Notes: generated by a model not told the origin, from the letters alone. Shown: positions 46,342 through 59,302, counted from the first letter of the stretch. The stretch is 64,000 nucleotides of DNA from Aquilaria yunnanensis (GCA_039654915.1 CM077594.1:93014893-93078892), one strand, 5' to 3'. Translations and numbers: made by a program.

Positions 46342-49300
46342 TTACATTTGCGCTTGCTTTAGGATGGTTGAAGCTTCGATTTTCCGTATGGATTTCTTTA
46401 GGTCGGACTGAACCACTGGCCTTGAAGGGCAGAGAACAACGTCGTTCCAAACCGAGCCTTGCTCATAAATTAAGCTTGGCTCAGTGTAGAGCTTGTACAC
46501 ATTCTCCGCTTCAGGGTCCAATCTGCTGACTTGGGTCAAACATTTTATCCTTTCCGTGTCCACCAGTATTTTGCTATCTCCATCTTTCCATGCGATTAGC
46601 TGCAACCCATCCCAGTATTGCCACCGTCACTAACTTCTAATTTTGTTTTTCTTTTAGAAAAATTCTACCTTGGAAGAAATAAATAAATTTAGAAACTTAT
46701 ATGCTAGACAATGACTAAAATATAAACAACAAATTAATTAATATGTGTCATATATTTAAGACTTGGTTCCACATTTAGAATGTAGAGGGTGGGGCGTTAA
46801 TTTATGAATGATACCTTGGGTGGTCCTCCAACAGCATTGGTGCAATAAAGTCTTGCGTTGTCAACAAGTCGGCAGTAGTTTGGGAATGCAGTTGCAAATC
46901 TCTTGTGTGATTTCAACTGCGAGTTCACCCTCACTGCTCTTCCCACCATTATGGCTCTCCTGTTCAGTTCACAATAGCCAAACCCGGTCGAAGATTTGTT
47001 TCAAGATATAAAATATAAAATGTAGGCACTCGAATAAGAAGAAATAAATAAATTGAGGACCGATTGGAGTATTTGAGTTAGGGTTGTGTTGCGCCCGTAC
47101 CTAATACCTCTGACGACTGCCAGGTAAGCATCACAAACCACCCCAACCATCTCTATTCTGTAAGGCTTCCTAGTAACGACCTCCCCATTTTCCAGGTTGC
47201 TGTCATTGTCTTCTTCTACCTGCTCCCAATAATTCTCCGTTACGGTACCGTCATCCCCCACCTTGTAGCCGACTCCCATCCTGTACCGCCGCTTATGGAC
47301 ATTCCGGGCCATGGCAACCGTTTGTTCCACGAAAGGTTCCCATGACAAGGTGCCATCCATGATCACATCACGGCCTTCGTTTAAAGCCGTTACTAGCAGA
47401 GAGGAAGCAGCGTCGGTTGAGGATTGGTGAACCTAATTAATTAATTAATAAATCAGAACAAGATCTAGGACAAGACAGGACCAAAGGAAATGGCCCTCCG
47501 ACCTCCGTACGTTTATATATTGAATGCAAGAGAGGTGTGAATTGTGATTGAGCAGGTACCAGTTCAGCCGTTTGAAGCATGTCATCGTGGCGACCTCTAG
47601 AGCTAAGAGCTCTGTAAATAACGTCGGTTTCCTTGAATGCGTCTGCCTCGACCACTACGGCGTTTGCCGCCGCTCCGGCCCAGAACGGTCTACAAATGAA
47701 ATGAGCAACACTTGATTGTTATATATTAAAGTTAGGAGCAATGATAGTACTTAGGACGTTTGTTAACGGTGGATTAGTACGTAGGTATTTACTCTTTGAG
47801 AACGTCCCTGAGGACGGTGCTCTTGCCGGCGCCCATGCCTCCGCCCATGAGGAGGAGAACGGGGCTCCTTTGGCTGAGGGCGGCGGGGACCATAACGTCC
47901 CTGCGCTGGGAATCTGCTCCAATCGCTCTCATCTCATTCACCAACGTCGAAAATAATCTGGCCACTTTCAGATTCTTCACCACCCTCTCAAATCTCTGTT
48001 GTCTGCCCATTCGTGAAACAACAAGCTTTAATCGTGGCTCATCATGTAACATCACACCTCATATTTAGCTACCAAACCAAAAAAAAAAAAGAAAAATTCC
48101 CACATGAATAAGATAGAGAAACAATACATGGCAGGATATATAATTAATTGATGTTCAATTCAAGTTCGATTAATCTAAAATGACATATTTCTTTTTTATG
48201 GATATTTTTTTATTTGAAATCAATAATATTTAAAAATTAATATTATATATATACATACAATAACCTATTAAATAACATTTTTAATAATGTACTGAAATTT
48301 TTATGTAGTTTTCGCTTACTCAAACAGTTAATAAAAATTTGATCAGATTGTGAAAAAATATTATTTAAGATATTGTTAAACCTATATAGTATTAAATCTT
48401 AAATATGATTAATTTCAGACCAAAAAACTGCAAAAAAAAAAAAAAGCTATTTTGAATTAAAACTGCAACTGAGTTTGAAAGGGTAATTTCTCCAATATAT
48501 ATAGCAGAGAAATAATGAAGGTCTATGGCAGGCTGTACACATAGGATAATTAGTGATTTTTTTGTTGCAAAAGATAATGAATAGGTCGGCTCTGTTATTA
48601 TTTTTATTTTTATTTTTTATACCGACATACCCGGCCCAGATGATGATTAAAGTTCTTATTCCCGTTCCCGGCATGGCCATCCGTGTCTGCAAATTCCAGT
48701 CACAGATCAATAATTACTATCCTCTAGCTAGCACTCCTATTTTTTAATTTCAATGCATTTCTCACGAGGATTAATATGCCAACGCTTTTTTGCGATAAAG
48801 TAATCAAATTTACGGATTAAGTATTAAACCAGACAGAAAACCAAAATTGCATACGAATCGTCACACTACAGTACAATCTTTTAATCGGTGACTAAGCAAT
48901 GACGTGCTCTACATCATTCCACAATCTCTTATCGCTGAAATTATTAAACAACACTAAGAAAAAAAATCTTTAAAGAACTTTCTCTGTCACTACAATTTGA
49001 TGATTAGTTTAAAACATGAAAAAACTTGTGCCCATTCAGTTCAAGTTGGACGTACGTGTGAGAGACGGAGACCGAGAGCGAGACTAAGAGAAAGAGTTTA
49101 GACATTTGGTTCTTGAAAGGCGACGGCTGACAGTAGCCCTCACCTTCCGTCCGTGCTCACTGCTCGCTCAAGCTGGACGTCCGTCCCCACTGCTAGCCCT
49201 CGGCGTCCGTCCGTCCGTCCTCCCTGCTCTGCTCGCTCAAGCCGTCATTCCCAAGTGCTCTGCTCATCCTTGCCTCTGCCGGTCAACACCAACTGTGCGC

Positions 49301-52300
49301 GCTGCCGTCCGTTTCTTACGGCAGTAGGGGCGGTATCCTTTTTCTTTTTTCTTTTTTTTTCTTTTGTGCTTTCTTTTACAGATCAAACTTGTCTTTTGCT
49401 TTCACGTTCTTGTGTTCTGTTCGTTTTCTTTTGCTTTTTTTTTTTTTTTCCCTTTTTCGTTATTTTGCAGCATTTGTTTTGTTTTTGTATTGCTTTTCCT
49501 CTTTTTCTTTTGTTTTATTTTGTAGTTTTTGTTTTACTTTTTCCTTGTTTTGCTTTGCCCAACTCTTTGTAGCGGCGGAACCAGATTTTTTTATTCGGGG
49601 TGAACACAAGCACTAGTACAAAGTAGACTGCGGTGAGATAGTGGCGAGCCCGAGTTTTAGTAGTGAATTTAAATAAAAATTATTTGAGTTAATTTTTAAT
49701 AGTATGCATATAAATAAATATTATTTTGAGTAACCTTTAGTTTTAATTTGAAGTAAATTATCAAATTTTACTGATTTTCAAACTAAAATATTTCTTTAAT
49801 CGCTAAATATATATGCTTTGTATTTAACTTGAGATTGAACAAGTCTTCAAAATTATTTAGAAACTTTAAAAATGAATTTTGAGTGAGAAATATTATTATT
49901 ACTTGTTTAGGCAAAGCATAAAGATATTTAGTTAATTTTTCAAAAAATTAAAGGGTTATCTTACACTTTTCAAAATAAATTGCCTAGAACTATACTAATT
50001 CTAGTTTTTTTTAGAATAAAATAATCAAATGATATAAGACTTTATAATTTTATACTAAAAACATGTAGAAAAAAACATATTTTTTTAATGGCATTGAAAC
50101 TTCTGTTAGAGATTAATATAACTTATTTGAAACTTTTGAAACTTAACATAATTTACAAAGTTCAATAACTAAAAAATGCTGACTTGTAATTTGAGGACCA
50201 ACTATGTCAATTAAGTAAAGTCAAAGAGTTAATATTGCATCTAAGCCATGATTTTAAAATCTATAAGAGAATCGAATGACCAAAAAAAGTTTATAATGAG
50301 TTCACATTGGGTACTCATAATTTTTAAGTGAATATCTCACTGCCACATCTTTATGATATTCCACCATATCTAGAAGCAAAATTCATACCTGGTCCCTAAT
50401 TTCTGAAAAAATAATCAAACTAGTACCTCACATTATCATATTTTCAAATTCGGGGGAGACCTCCCTGCTCCTTAATGGTTTTGCCACTGTTCTCTTGTCT
50501 CTCTGGTGTACAATTCTTGTTTTGTCTATGTTGATTCATAAAGATCAAGTAACAATAACAGCTGCTGCTGGAACATTTTTTTCATTCATATTTTGATTGA
50601 ACCAGCCGGTTCAACTAGTTAAACCTCCAACCAGAAGCTGGCCGGCTCTTACTCTGGTTCAATTTTAACAGCATTGCTGCTAATCAGCTTCTTATTATAT
50701 ATTCAGATGAATCATGGTACAAGATTTACAAGTTAAGGGAGTAAAATATTTGGAGGAAACTTGATAAAATATATCTATATCAACCACTAAACTCAATTCT
50801 CATATTTGCCTTCTTTGCATAAATTTATAAAGGGTAAATAACATCACTCATCCCAAATTACTTTCCATTGCAAATTAGTCCTCAACCTCCATTTGATTTC
50901 AAATTTGTCTCAAAGCTTTATAATTTGCTGTATATTAGTCTTAAAGCCTAAGCAAGCACATAAATCTGAATTATAAAGAAGAAAAATTGATAATTTAATA
51001 GCCCATTAACTATTAAAAAATTATGATATAGTTTGAATTTATAGGAAGATAATTACTAAATATTAGAATTTGAACAGTTGATTTCAAATATTAGTGAGAC
51101 TTAATGAACTCAAACAGTTAGATAATTCTCTTTCAATAAATTTAAGCAGTGCTATAATTTTTTGAAAAATTAATAAAGTATCAATTTTTCCTCTCTAAAA
51201 ATCAGATTTTTGTACTAACTCATTTTTATCTATAACTAGGGATTAATATACAAGGAATTATAAACATTTAATACCCATTTGTGATGAAATAAAGGTTTAT
51301 GATCTATTTACATCAAAAATTAAAGGTTTGTAATAATGATGCTTTTTACCCATTTATAAATTTACCACTAACACAGAATCAAATTGATGAAGTGGCTTTA
51401 TATGATAATCATGCTTTTGATTCGTTTTCTTTTTATTGTAGAGCATTATCCTTTATTTTAATGCCACTAGCAAACGTGGTCCACCACCACCGGCTATATA
51501 TACTTTCTTGATAAGGAACATAAAGGATTAAGAATTAATTTTATATCAACAACGAGTTAGGACTGAGCGTTATAATATTGATAAAAAAAACTTGAGCAGA
51601 GAAGTGATAGCTTAGTCAACACAAAAGAAACCCAGAAAATGGATCACCTTGTTGCTGCCATCACGAGGTCCTTGAGCTTTGTTTTCTTCTTCTCAGACTC
51701 GTCATTCAACACCTGCCATTAACATTTCAGATTGCCTCTTGCGACTAGAGATGCATGAGATCAGAAACTTGCTAGCTAGATCATAAAAAGAAAAAAAAAA
51801 AACCGAAGAAACTTTCAATGAAAGGACTCAAACTTATGATTTTTGTTCGTTAAAGTACACAGACTCACATACTTGAGCGATCATAGAAGAAGCATGGTTC
51901 CAGTGGAAGGCAAAATAAGCAAGGATGCATCTTTCAAGCTCCTCCATAAGCTTCACGTAGAGAGCTTCGCTTTCTGGCTCGCTTGCAAAGTATTCAAAGA
52001 TGCCCATTTCGCAACCTTCGGATTTCCTCAAGTAATCTTGAGCTACCTTGCACAGATTCGCGCACTCGTTTGCATCTTCAAAACCCAGCTGCCTCGCTGC
52101 AGAAAAAATTATTCTACTAGGATCATGAGTTTGAATGAAGTACTGGCGGTGGTAATTAATAAGGAGTATTGAATGTATAACATGTATACCAACATAGTGG
52201 GAGAATCTTTCCAAGTCTCCGACTCGGCCTGACTCTGTCCGGTGGAGTTGCGGAATGATGGTTTGGTCTTCGACCGGCTGCTCCGCCTTGTAGCGCTTTC

Positions 52301-52394
52301 GCCCCCGTCGATGGCGACTGGCCAACACGGCGATGGCCCCAACAAACGCAGCCGCCACAAGATGGGCAAAGATAACTTTGGTGTTTACCCGCAT
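46342..52394 (-). CDS. NADKc: calmodulin-dependent NAD kinase (NADKc-like), eight exons
   Basis: Exons on the minus strand: 52190-52394, 51873-52096, 51648-51712, 47793-48002, 47560-47689, 47101-47432, 46815-46959 and 46342-46599. All borders are AG/GT and total length is 1,569 nt in one frame (522 aa). Order: N-terminal hydrophobic segment (residues about 8-26, VIFAHLVAAAFVGAIAVLA) followed by a basic stretch RHRRGRKRYK; a conserved helical region (HYVARQLGFEDA...); a basic amphipathic segment about 152-183 (KLKDLVMAATRQQRFERVVK) that by family knowledge is the calmodulin-binding site; then a zeta-like P-loop kinase domain with Walker A GGGMGAGKST at 218-227, VVVEADAFKETDVIYRALSS and VIMDGTLSW. 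The family phosphorylates NAD to NADP under Ca2+/calmodulin control. It is the only host gene in the window that looks intact. Confidence 0.9.
48003..51647 (-). other. expanded third intron of the NAD kinase gene
   Basis: At 3,645 bp it is far longer than the other introns (61-223 bp, except 382 bp between exons 6 and 7... see exon positions) and is filled with AT-rich sequence, a GC-richer patch with CCGTCCGTC repeats (about 49110-49330), a T-rich pyrimidine run (49335-49560) and a possible inserted element (next entry). No conserved exon is seen in it; exon 3 and exon 4 join in phase across it. Confidence 0.7.
49570..50510. mobile_element. possible non-autonomous hAT-like insertion in the intron
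   Basis: AGCGGCGGAACCAGATTTTT at the left and, inverted at the right, CAGTGGCAAAACCATTAAGG resemble the GGCGGAGCCA-type ends of plant hAT elements. TTCGGGG words lie just inside both ends. Flanking octamers do not match cleanly, so ends and class are uncertain. Confidence 0.3.
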
Positions 52395-52500
52395 GTCTAG
52401 ATAAGAGACTTATATTAATTGTCAGGAGAAATTGAGAGAGAGAGAAGAGGGGGGAGAGGGTTGAGTCCAGATGACCTCGATTGCCGTATATATGTCTGAT
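52395..52500 (-). promoter_or_regulatory. candidate core promoter of the NAD kinase gene
   Basis: CATATATAC on the minus strand at about 52484-52492 could be a TATA box some 90 bp before the ATG. A CT-rich patch (TCTCTCTCTC, about 52433-52445) between them fits the pyrimidine patch of plant core promoters. Inferred from position only. Confidence 0.4.
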
Positions 52501-52574
52501 TTTGGCCAAATTATTTGCAGGAGTGGAGGTTCGCAGGAGCTGCGAGCAGAACGAAATTGGTTGGGTTCAAGTGA

Positions 52575-54022
52575 CGGGGAAGGTCAGAATAAGTCATATA
52601 ACTTTTTTAACTTTTTTGTTTAAGTCCAATAACTATATGAGTTTCTATTTGAGTCCAATATGTTAAAAAATGATAGCAACATTAGTCCTATCACTAATGG
52701 CCTTAATGGAAATCTTACATGGCAAGTAACAAATGTTAAAAATTGGGAAAAAGATCAAAATAAGTCATTTAATTTTTGTAACTTATCTAATTAAGTCACA
52801 AGAGGTCATAAAAAAACCTCATTTTCGCTCTCGACTTCAATTTTAGTCTTTTCTCCTCTGCTTTCATTAGTGTTGACCGTTGCTCATTCGCCTCCGATGC
52901 TCTTGACCATGATTTACTCACTTCTGAGATTAAGGGAATAATTAACTATTACTTTCCTAGAAAACAGTGTGATTGTGACTGAATCTAGCCACAAGAATCG
53001 AGATGCTTCTTGGATGCTCAAGGCAGGGAGTGAAAGCTGAAGCAATCCCTCTTTTGTTGACTATATTATTGTCAGAGGACTTGTCCACCTAAGAAAGCTC
53101 TAGCACTGGTCTTTTGAATATATCGAAACACCCCAAAAGCAAAACTATAATGGTGGAAAATAGGGGCTTGGAATTGATCCTAAATGTTCTGAAAAACAGG
53201 CTCAAAGCTGAGGAAAAATAGCATCACAACCGAAGCCATCTTTTACCTTGCTTCTATCAAGGAGTACAAAGCAAAGATATGCCAAAATCCTATGACAATT
53301 CCACCTCTGGTACATTTGATCAAGAGTGGGAACACATGTAAAAAGAACGAACTCATTACAATTTTCAGGCTTTTATCATATCCAAGAAGCTAGTGTTGTG
53401 TACTTGAATCTGGGTTGGTGCCACTACTATTGGATTGACTGAAAGATTGGGAAAGAGATAAGTTATTCACACATTCTCTTGTAGTCTTAGCTGCACTAGC
53501 CGAAAAAGTAAACAGGACAGTTGCTATTCAACGCCGCCGAGGAGATCTAGAAGTGTTCATGAGGATTTTGGAAACTTGATTGTTTTGTTTTAAAGTCTCG
53601 ACGGTGACTATTGACTCAAATGAAGATGGAACAGAAAAGACAAATTCAGGAAAAAAAAACTAGAAGTATCATTGATTGAGACGAATTCTAGTGGACCCCT
53701 TTTCTTCATGCTAAGGGAGGAATAAAAGGAGAAAAATGTGATTTTGTCTCTAACTATGTCTTAAGTATTAATAATTTGCATTTGTGAAACCTTTTCATAA
53801 AATTTTTATTTTTTGTAATTAAGTCCACCTATATGTGCCAACTAAGCAAGAATTAACGGCATCAAGTGCCATATAGGATTTTCTATCAGCCCCATCCAAC
53901 ATGGGACTAACGTTATTAATGTTTTTAAACATATATGACTCAAATAGAAACTCGTGCAATTATAGGACTAAAATAGAAAAATTGCCAAAGTTATAGGACT
54001 CATTTTGACCTTCCTCCAAAAC
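52575..54022. mobile_element. Pack-MULE-like element with captured U-box/ARM gene fragment
   Basis: About 150-200 bp at each end form a diverged inverted repeat. The left begins GGGGAAGGTCAGAATAAGTC and the right, read inward, GGAGGAAGGTCAAAATGAGT. Both continue with GAGTTTCTATTTGAGTC, then a TTAGTCC block, then a GGAAATC/GAAAATC-CTTACATGGCA-like block. Long TIRs around a host gene fragment without transposase are the Pack-MULE pattern. I could not identify a 9-bp target duplication. Confidence 0.65.
52990..53530 (+). pseudogene. U-box E3 ligase ARM-repeat fragment, broken
   Basis: Between the MULE arms the plus strand reads, across frame shifts, AIPLLLTILLSEDLST (with a stop where the family has Gln), ESSSTGLLNISKHPKSKTIM, VENRGLELILNVLKNRLKAE, IFYLASIKEYKAKICQNPMT, IPPLVHLIKSGNTCKKNELI. 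These are successive armadillo repeats in the order found in plant U-box proteins of the PUB18/19/45 kind (IPLLV..LLSSED..TQE, ILNLS). The U-box and N-terminus are missing and several stops are present. It is a dead captured fragment. Confidence 0.6.
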
Positions 54023-54280
54023 CCGATCAATCTTAAGGCTTATATTCAATTATCTCAATAGCCAGTACCATAAGCCTTTCCTGGAGAGAATAGTCAGTCA
54101 GCTTATACTTATTATTTTTGGCCCATTACAGCATATCAGAGTGCCTACCTACAACTACCAGTTATACCTAGAACTAATATGCTTCCATTGGCACAACCGG
54201 CCTATATCACATCTCTTCAACAACCTATGGCCAGTACATTAGACCTGGTTATAGTAATAACACTTCAGGCTGCTTAAAAC
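54023..54280. other. upstream part of the older gypsy remnant
   Basis: Pro/Gln-coding-like sequence with broken frames leads into gag. No LTR or PBS is visible on this side. Confidence 0.35.
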
Positions 54281-54289
54281 ACTATTGCT

Positions 54290-56091
54290 CAAATGCAACA
54301 ACAAATACAAGCTCTCATCAAAAACAGCCTAAGGAAGCAAGGGAGACATCCCTTCACTACTGAACTCATGAACGAGTCGATATTAGAAAAAATGAAAATT
54401 CTTCACTTTGAACCATATGATGGAACGGGAGACCTTACGGATCATTTGAGTCATTATGAAAACATTATGACCCTAGTAGGGTTCTTAGATGTAGCTATGT
54501 GTCGAGCTTGTCTAACAACACTAATGGGAGATGCCCGTGACATGGTACTCTGGCCTTGAAACAGACTCAATAAGTTCATGAGTTGACCTCAATAAAACCT
54601 TTATAGACTACTTATTTGGGAGAAAGGCTTGCACATGAATTCCAATGCACCTTTTTGCTACAAAACAAAACAAAGGAGAATCTCTAAAAAGTTATGTTGA
54701 TTGCTTGAGTAAGAAAGCATTAAAAGTGCCAAATTTGGCCGAGAATGAATTTGTACTATTAATGGCTAGGGGATTTCAGTCAGACTCAGAATTTGCCAAA
54801 GAATTGGCAAAAAGCCCACAAAGAATAGGCAAGAGTTCTTGCAAAAAGCCTCAGAGTTCATGAATGTTGAGGACATTGTTGCACTAAGTATAGAGCCTTA
54901 AAGTTCTTACAAAGAGCCTTAGAGTTCATGAATGCTAAGGACATTACTGCGCTAAGAATGAAATAGTGCAAGAGGGAGTCCAGACCGTTAGATTACCAAG
55001 GCCCATCTAAAAGACAGCGTCATGAGGGAAGATCATGGTAATGCGATAATTCTCCTCGAAGAGAACATACAAATGAAGGTCTAGATAGACCAAAATTCAT
55101 GCCACTCATAACACTCAGATCTGTTATCCTTCATGCCATTCAAGATATGAAATACCTTAAGTGGCCAGAAACAAAAAAGGGTAAACAAATAGGTCCTAGG
55201 GTGGACCATTTTTGTGAATTTCACAAGACAATGGGGCATGAGACGGACAATTGTAGACTGTTTAAGGAATAAATCAAAAAGCCGATCAAGGAAGGGAAGC
55301 TTAATAAATACATTAGGTTTTATGGTGATTAGAACACTGATACTTGCAAACGAGACACCAAATATAAAAAGAAAGATGATGACTACTATAGAGACGGCCA
55401 AGGTAGAGGAAAAAAGAGTCATTATGACAACAAGCCAATGGAGGCAACGATCAACCACATAGTCAACGAGGTCAACTCTAAAAGAGGAAAAAAACATGTT
55501 GCCCCAAGGTCCTCTGTTGCTCATAAGACCTCGGGACTTATTGTGGATGCTGTGATAGTAAAGCATGAAGTCAAAAAACTCCTATTGGATATGGGAGCAC
55601 CCCCTAACATCATTTATCAGAGCATCAGTGAGAGGATGACATTTGGCAAAACATGGATCAAGCCACATCCTCAACAAAAAGGACTAGGAAATGAGCTCCT
55701 CTCAATGGTTAAGGAAGTAGTACTCCCAGTAACGTTTGGCAACAGAACGGGAAAAGAAATTACAAAGATGGTCAAGTTCAAAATTATTGATGCTCTTATA
55801 ACTTGCAATGGATTGATTGACTTTTACACTATATAAGACTTTGACATCCATGTTAGGCCTAAAACATTGGAAATTATACTTCCCACCAAAGAAGGAATGA
55901 AAGTCACCTCCCTAAGCATAGCTGAAACAATCTTGACAATCACCATGCAGCATCATCCTGATGCTTTAGATGCAAGGAACCAAGAGAAAGAGAAAATAGG
56001 AACTCCTGTAAAAGCAATAAAAGAAATCATCCTTGATGACTCAAACCCTAGTAAGAAGACCAAGATTAGTACCATCCTAGAAAAAGATAAG
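54290..56091 (+). pseudogene. Ty3/gypsy gag-protease remnant (element A)
   Basis: Broken frames give gag-like segments (FEPYDGTGDLTDHLSHYENI at about 54400-54470, KGESLKSYVDCLSKKAL at about 54670-54730). A CCHC-like knuckle follows, CEFHKTMGHETDNC (about 55210-55260), then a retropepsin-like domain with LLLDMGAPPNIIYQ (about 55580-55620), where the usual DTG/DSG active site reads DMG. The frame ends in KKTKISTILEKDK, the stretch that normally leads into reverse transcriptase, exactly where element B's LTR starts (56092). It is an old, inactive element interrupted by a younger one; the missing pol should lie beyond the window if it was retained. Confidence 0.75.
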
Positions 56092-59000
56092 TGTTGACAC
56101 CCAATTTCGTCCGACCATAAAAAAATTTTTAAAAGAAATTAAATAAAAGAAATTAAATAAAAAAATTATTATTTTTATTATTATTATTATCACTAAAAAT
56201 TTTAATTAGTTTAAAATACATTTTTTTTGTGAAGATTTGATTTAAAATGATATATGTGTGTATTTGAAAGAAAAAAAGAAAACTCCAAAAAAATAGCAAA
56301 ATTTAAAAGTTTGAGGTAAAAATGACAACATTAAGAAGTTTCTGGAAAAATTGACAAATTCTGAAAGTTCCAGGAGCATTTGGTAGTTTGTCACATAAAA
56401 TTTTGGGCCTGCCGACGTTTCTGGCCCAAATTGATAGAAAACGACAAAATTGTCAAAATCAGAAGCTTCAGGAACTTATCCAGAGGCTGAGAGACGTAAA
56501 GGACTAAAATTGTCATTTTACCAATTTAAAAGATAAGTTTGAAATTTTTTATTAATTTATCCATCAACAGTTCAGTTAAACTTCCTCTATAAATAGCCCC
56601 CCAAATTTTGTTCTCAACACAGAAAAAAATAGAGAGAAAGCTTAAAGCTCCGTTTAGAAAAAAGGAAAAAATTAGCCTAGGTCCCTGGCCCTCTTCTCTT
56701 CCTCTCCAGAAAATCTAAACCTTCTCTGACTGTTTTTTTTTTTTTCTCGCGCGCGTCTGCGTTTCCTGGAGAATTAGAAATTTTAGTTCCTAGGTCAAAA
56801 TTCAGCTTTCGCCCTTCATCTTTTCAATTTATTTCTATTGAGTCACTAACCTTTTATTTTATTCTTGCAAAGAATTAATTACTAACTTTCCTCTTATATT
56901 TTACTTGTTTATTATTATTATCATTATTAACTTTTATTACTGTTGTTATTAACTTACTAATTTACTAACTTTACTAACTTTTATTATTATTGTTGTTATT
57001 ATTAACAATTAACTCAACTAACATTACTAACTTTTATTTTTATTGTTATTGACAACTAACTTTAATAACTTTGTTAACTTTTATTATTGTTATTATTAAT
57101 TTTAACCATTAACTTTACTAACTTTTGATAATTTTTATCATTGTTGTTAACAACTAATTTTTTTATTTTATTATTATAATTATTGTGGATGGCCAAAAAA
57201 GCCCCACTTTATTATTAATTGTCTCTTTTAGGTGTTTAAATTTAGTTATTATAAAAAAAAAAAAAAGAATTTTATGTGAATAATTATTAAGGCTAATAAA
57301 AATCATTTTTAAAAGCCAATTATCTTTTGTTATTTTGGAATAAATGTTTTTTTTATTATTTCTTTAAAGATAACAAAGTTAATTTTTTATTCCTTTTGTT
57401 AAAAATTAATAAACAAACATAATTAAATAATTCTAAAAATATACAAATCAATTATTTTTAAACATATTTTTTAAAATAATGATATTTAAAATTAAAAAAA
57501 AATTCAAGAAAAATAACAATAAAAATTGTGATTAAAATTAATAAATAATTAAATGATTAAAATAAAATTTAATAAACAAAATTTAAACTCCATGTCCAAA
57601 TGATCCGTCAGGATCCAATGGCTTGGATAATAAAAATTTTTTTAAAAAAATATAAAATATAAAATTAATTTTAATAGTTATTTTAATTCAGTAAAAATAA
57701 TAAAAAAACAAAAAAAAACAAAAATATGTTTAATAAAAGAAATACATGAAAATTAAGACTTTGTATTTAACTTATTTCTTTAAAATATAACTTTGGATTC
57801 TTTTATTGAACAAATAAAACTTTAGCCAAATGATTTCAAATAAAGGTAATAAAAATAAATAAATAAATAAACATATTAAATTTCTCTTAAATATTTTAAA
57901 TTTATTAATTAAATGTATTTTTACACTTATAAATAGGAAAATCTTTTATCAAACAAAAAGAACATAAAAATGAAATATGTAAATATCAAAAACTTTTCTT
58001 TTATTTTTTAAATATACATATAAATTTTTTAGTATCTTAATTAAATAATCACTTTTTAGTTAATCTTTCATCAAAATAAATTATATAAATATTATGACTT
58101 TACTTTTATATTTTTAAAATATACATATAAATTTTTAGTTTCCTTATTAAATAATCATTTTTTGCTTAATTTTTTTATCAAAAATAAAACAAATAAATAT
58201 TAAGACTCTTCTTTTATTTTTGAAATATACATATGAATTTTTGGTTTCATCATTAAATAAATAAAGTTTTGATTACCTTTTGATTCACCTTTTATCAAAT
58301 ACAATATTAAGACTTTACTTTATTTTTAAAATATTAAATCTTTAGTTTTCTTCATTAAATAAAACCTTGATTAAATAATTTCTTTTTTTGGTTTATCTTT
58401 TATCAAATAAAAAGAATAAATATATAGATTTTTCAATATACATATAAATCCTTAGTTTTCTTGATTAATTTCATTTTTGTTATTCTTTTATCAAATAAAT
58501 AGAATAAATATAAAATAAAATATTTTTTTTAACTCTTTAATTTCTTTATAAAAAAAAATTAACCAATTAAAAATTAATTATTTTTCTTTTATAAATCAAG
58601 TAATTATTTAAGAAAAATAGATAATAAATTTTTTTTCATTAAATAAGAAAACTAAAAGAAAGAAAAGAAAGAAAAGAAAAGAAAAGAAAATATAAAATAT
58701 AAAAAAATAAAATTTTTAGATTATTAATAAATCTAAAAATTTCATAAACAAAAAGAATTACGAATTAGTAATTAAACTAATAATTAATAAAAATAAGAAT
58801 TAAATAATTAACTATAAATTAAATTAACTTCCATATCCGGATGATCCGTCAGGATCTACGGTTTGGAAAATATCAACCTTTTTTTTTACTAAATAAATTA
58901 AATAAATATAAAGATAAAAATCCATATTCACAATATGGATAAAATTGTTTAAAATTTCACCAAATTCCATGTCCAAATGACTCGGCAGAGTCCATGGTTC

Positions 59001-59281
59001 GGAAGTATAAAATTTTATACAAATTAATTACCAAAAATCCAAATCCGATTAATTCAGTTAAAAATTCTATATTGAAAATTAACTGAAATTTATTTAAAAG
59101 CAAAGTGAAACAAAATTAAAATCAACTAAGGTACCAATTTTTGGGCGTTTTAACAAAGTTGTTTTAACGTAACCGTACTCCCGAACCCCCGAACTCTCGC
59201 AGACCATATTTTAGGTAACCAATCGACCTAAACATAAACAGATTGGTGGCGACTCCCGAAAACGAACCACACGTTGCCACA
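56092..59281 (+). mobile_element. 5' LTR of gypsy-type element B (about 3.2 kb)
   Basis: Starts TGTTGACACCCAATTTCGTC and ends GTTGCCACA just before a primer-binding-like site. CTATAAATAG at about 56587-56596 is the likely TATA box. The part from 56860 to 58800 is extremely AT-rich simple sequence. Three diverged copies of a motif like GATCCGTCAGGATCC lie near 57600, 58845 and 58980. Length and ends fit the Tat/Ogre group of plant gypsy elements. The partner LTR is not in the window. Confidence 0.7.
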
Positions 59282-59284
59282 GCT

Positions 59285-59302
59285 TGGTGACTCCACTGGG
59301 GA
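59285..59302 (+). promoter_or_regulatory. primer-binding-like site of element B
   Basis: TGGTGACTCCACTGGGGA follows the LTR end within four bases. A TGG start is required for pairing to a tRNA CCA end, and TGGCGACTCNGCTGGGGA-type sites are usual at this place in Tat-type elements. I did not identify the tRNA. Confidence 0.6.

Noticed and set aside
47793..48002. Zeta-toxin-like P-loop suggesting a toxin-antitoxin module
   Set aside because: The complete eight-exon model matches plant calmodulin-dependent NAD kinase, which uses the same fold; no antitoxin partner or bacterial context exists.
49106..49616. Cys/Ser-rich and Phe-rich open frames
   Set aside because: They follow the CCGTCCGTC and T-rich low-complexity sequence in an intron.
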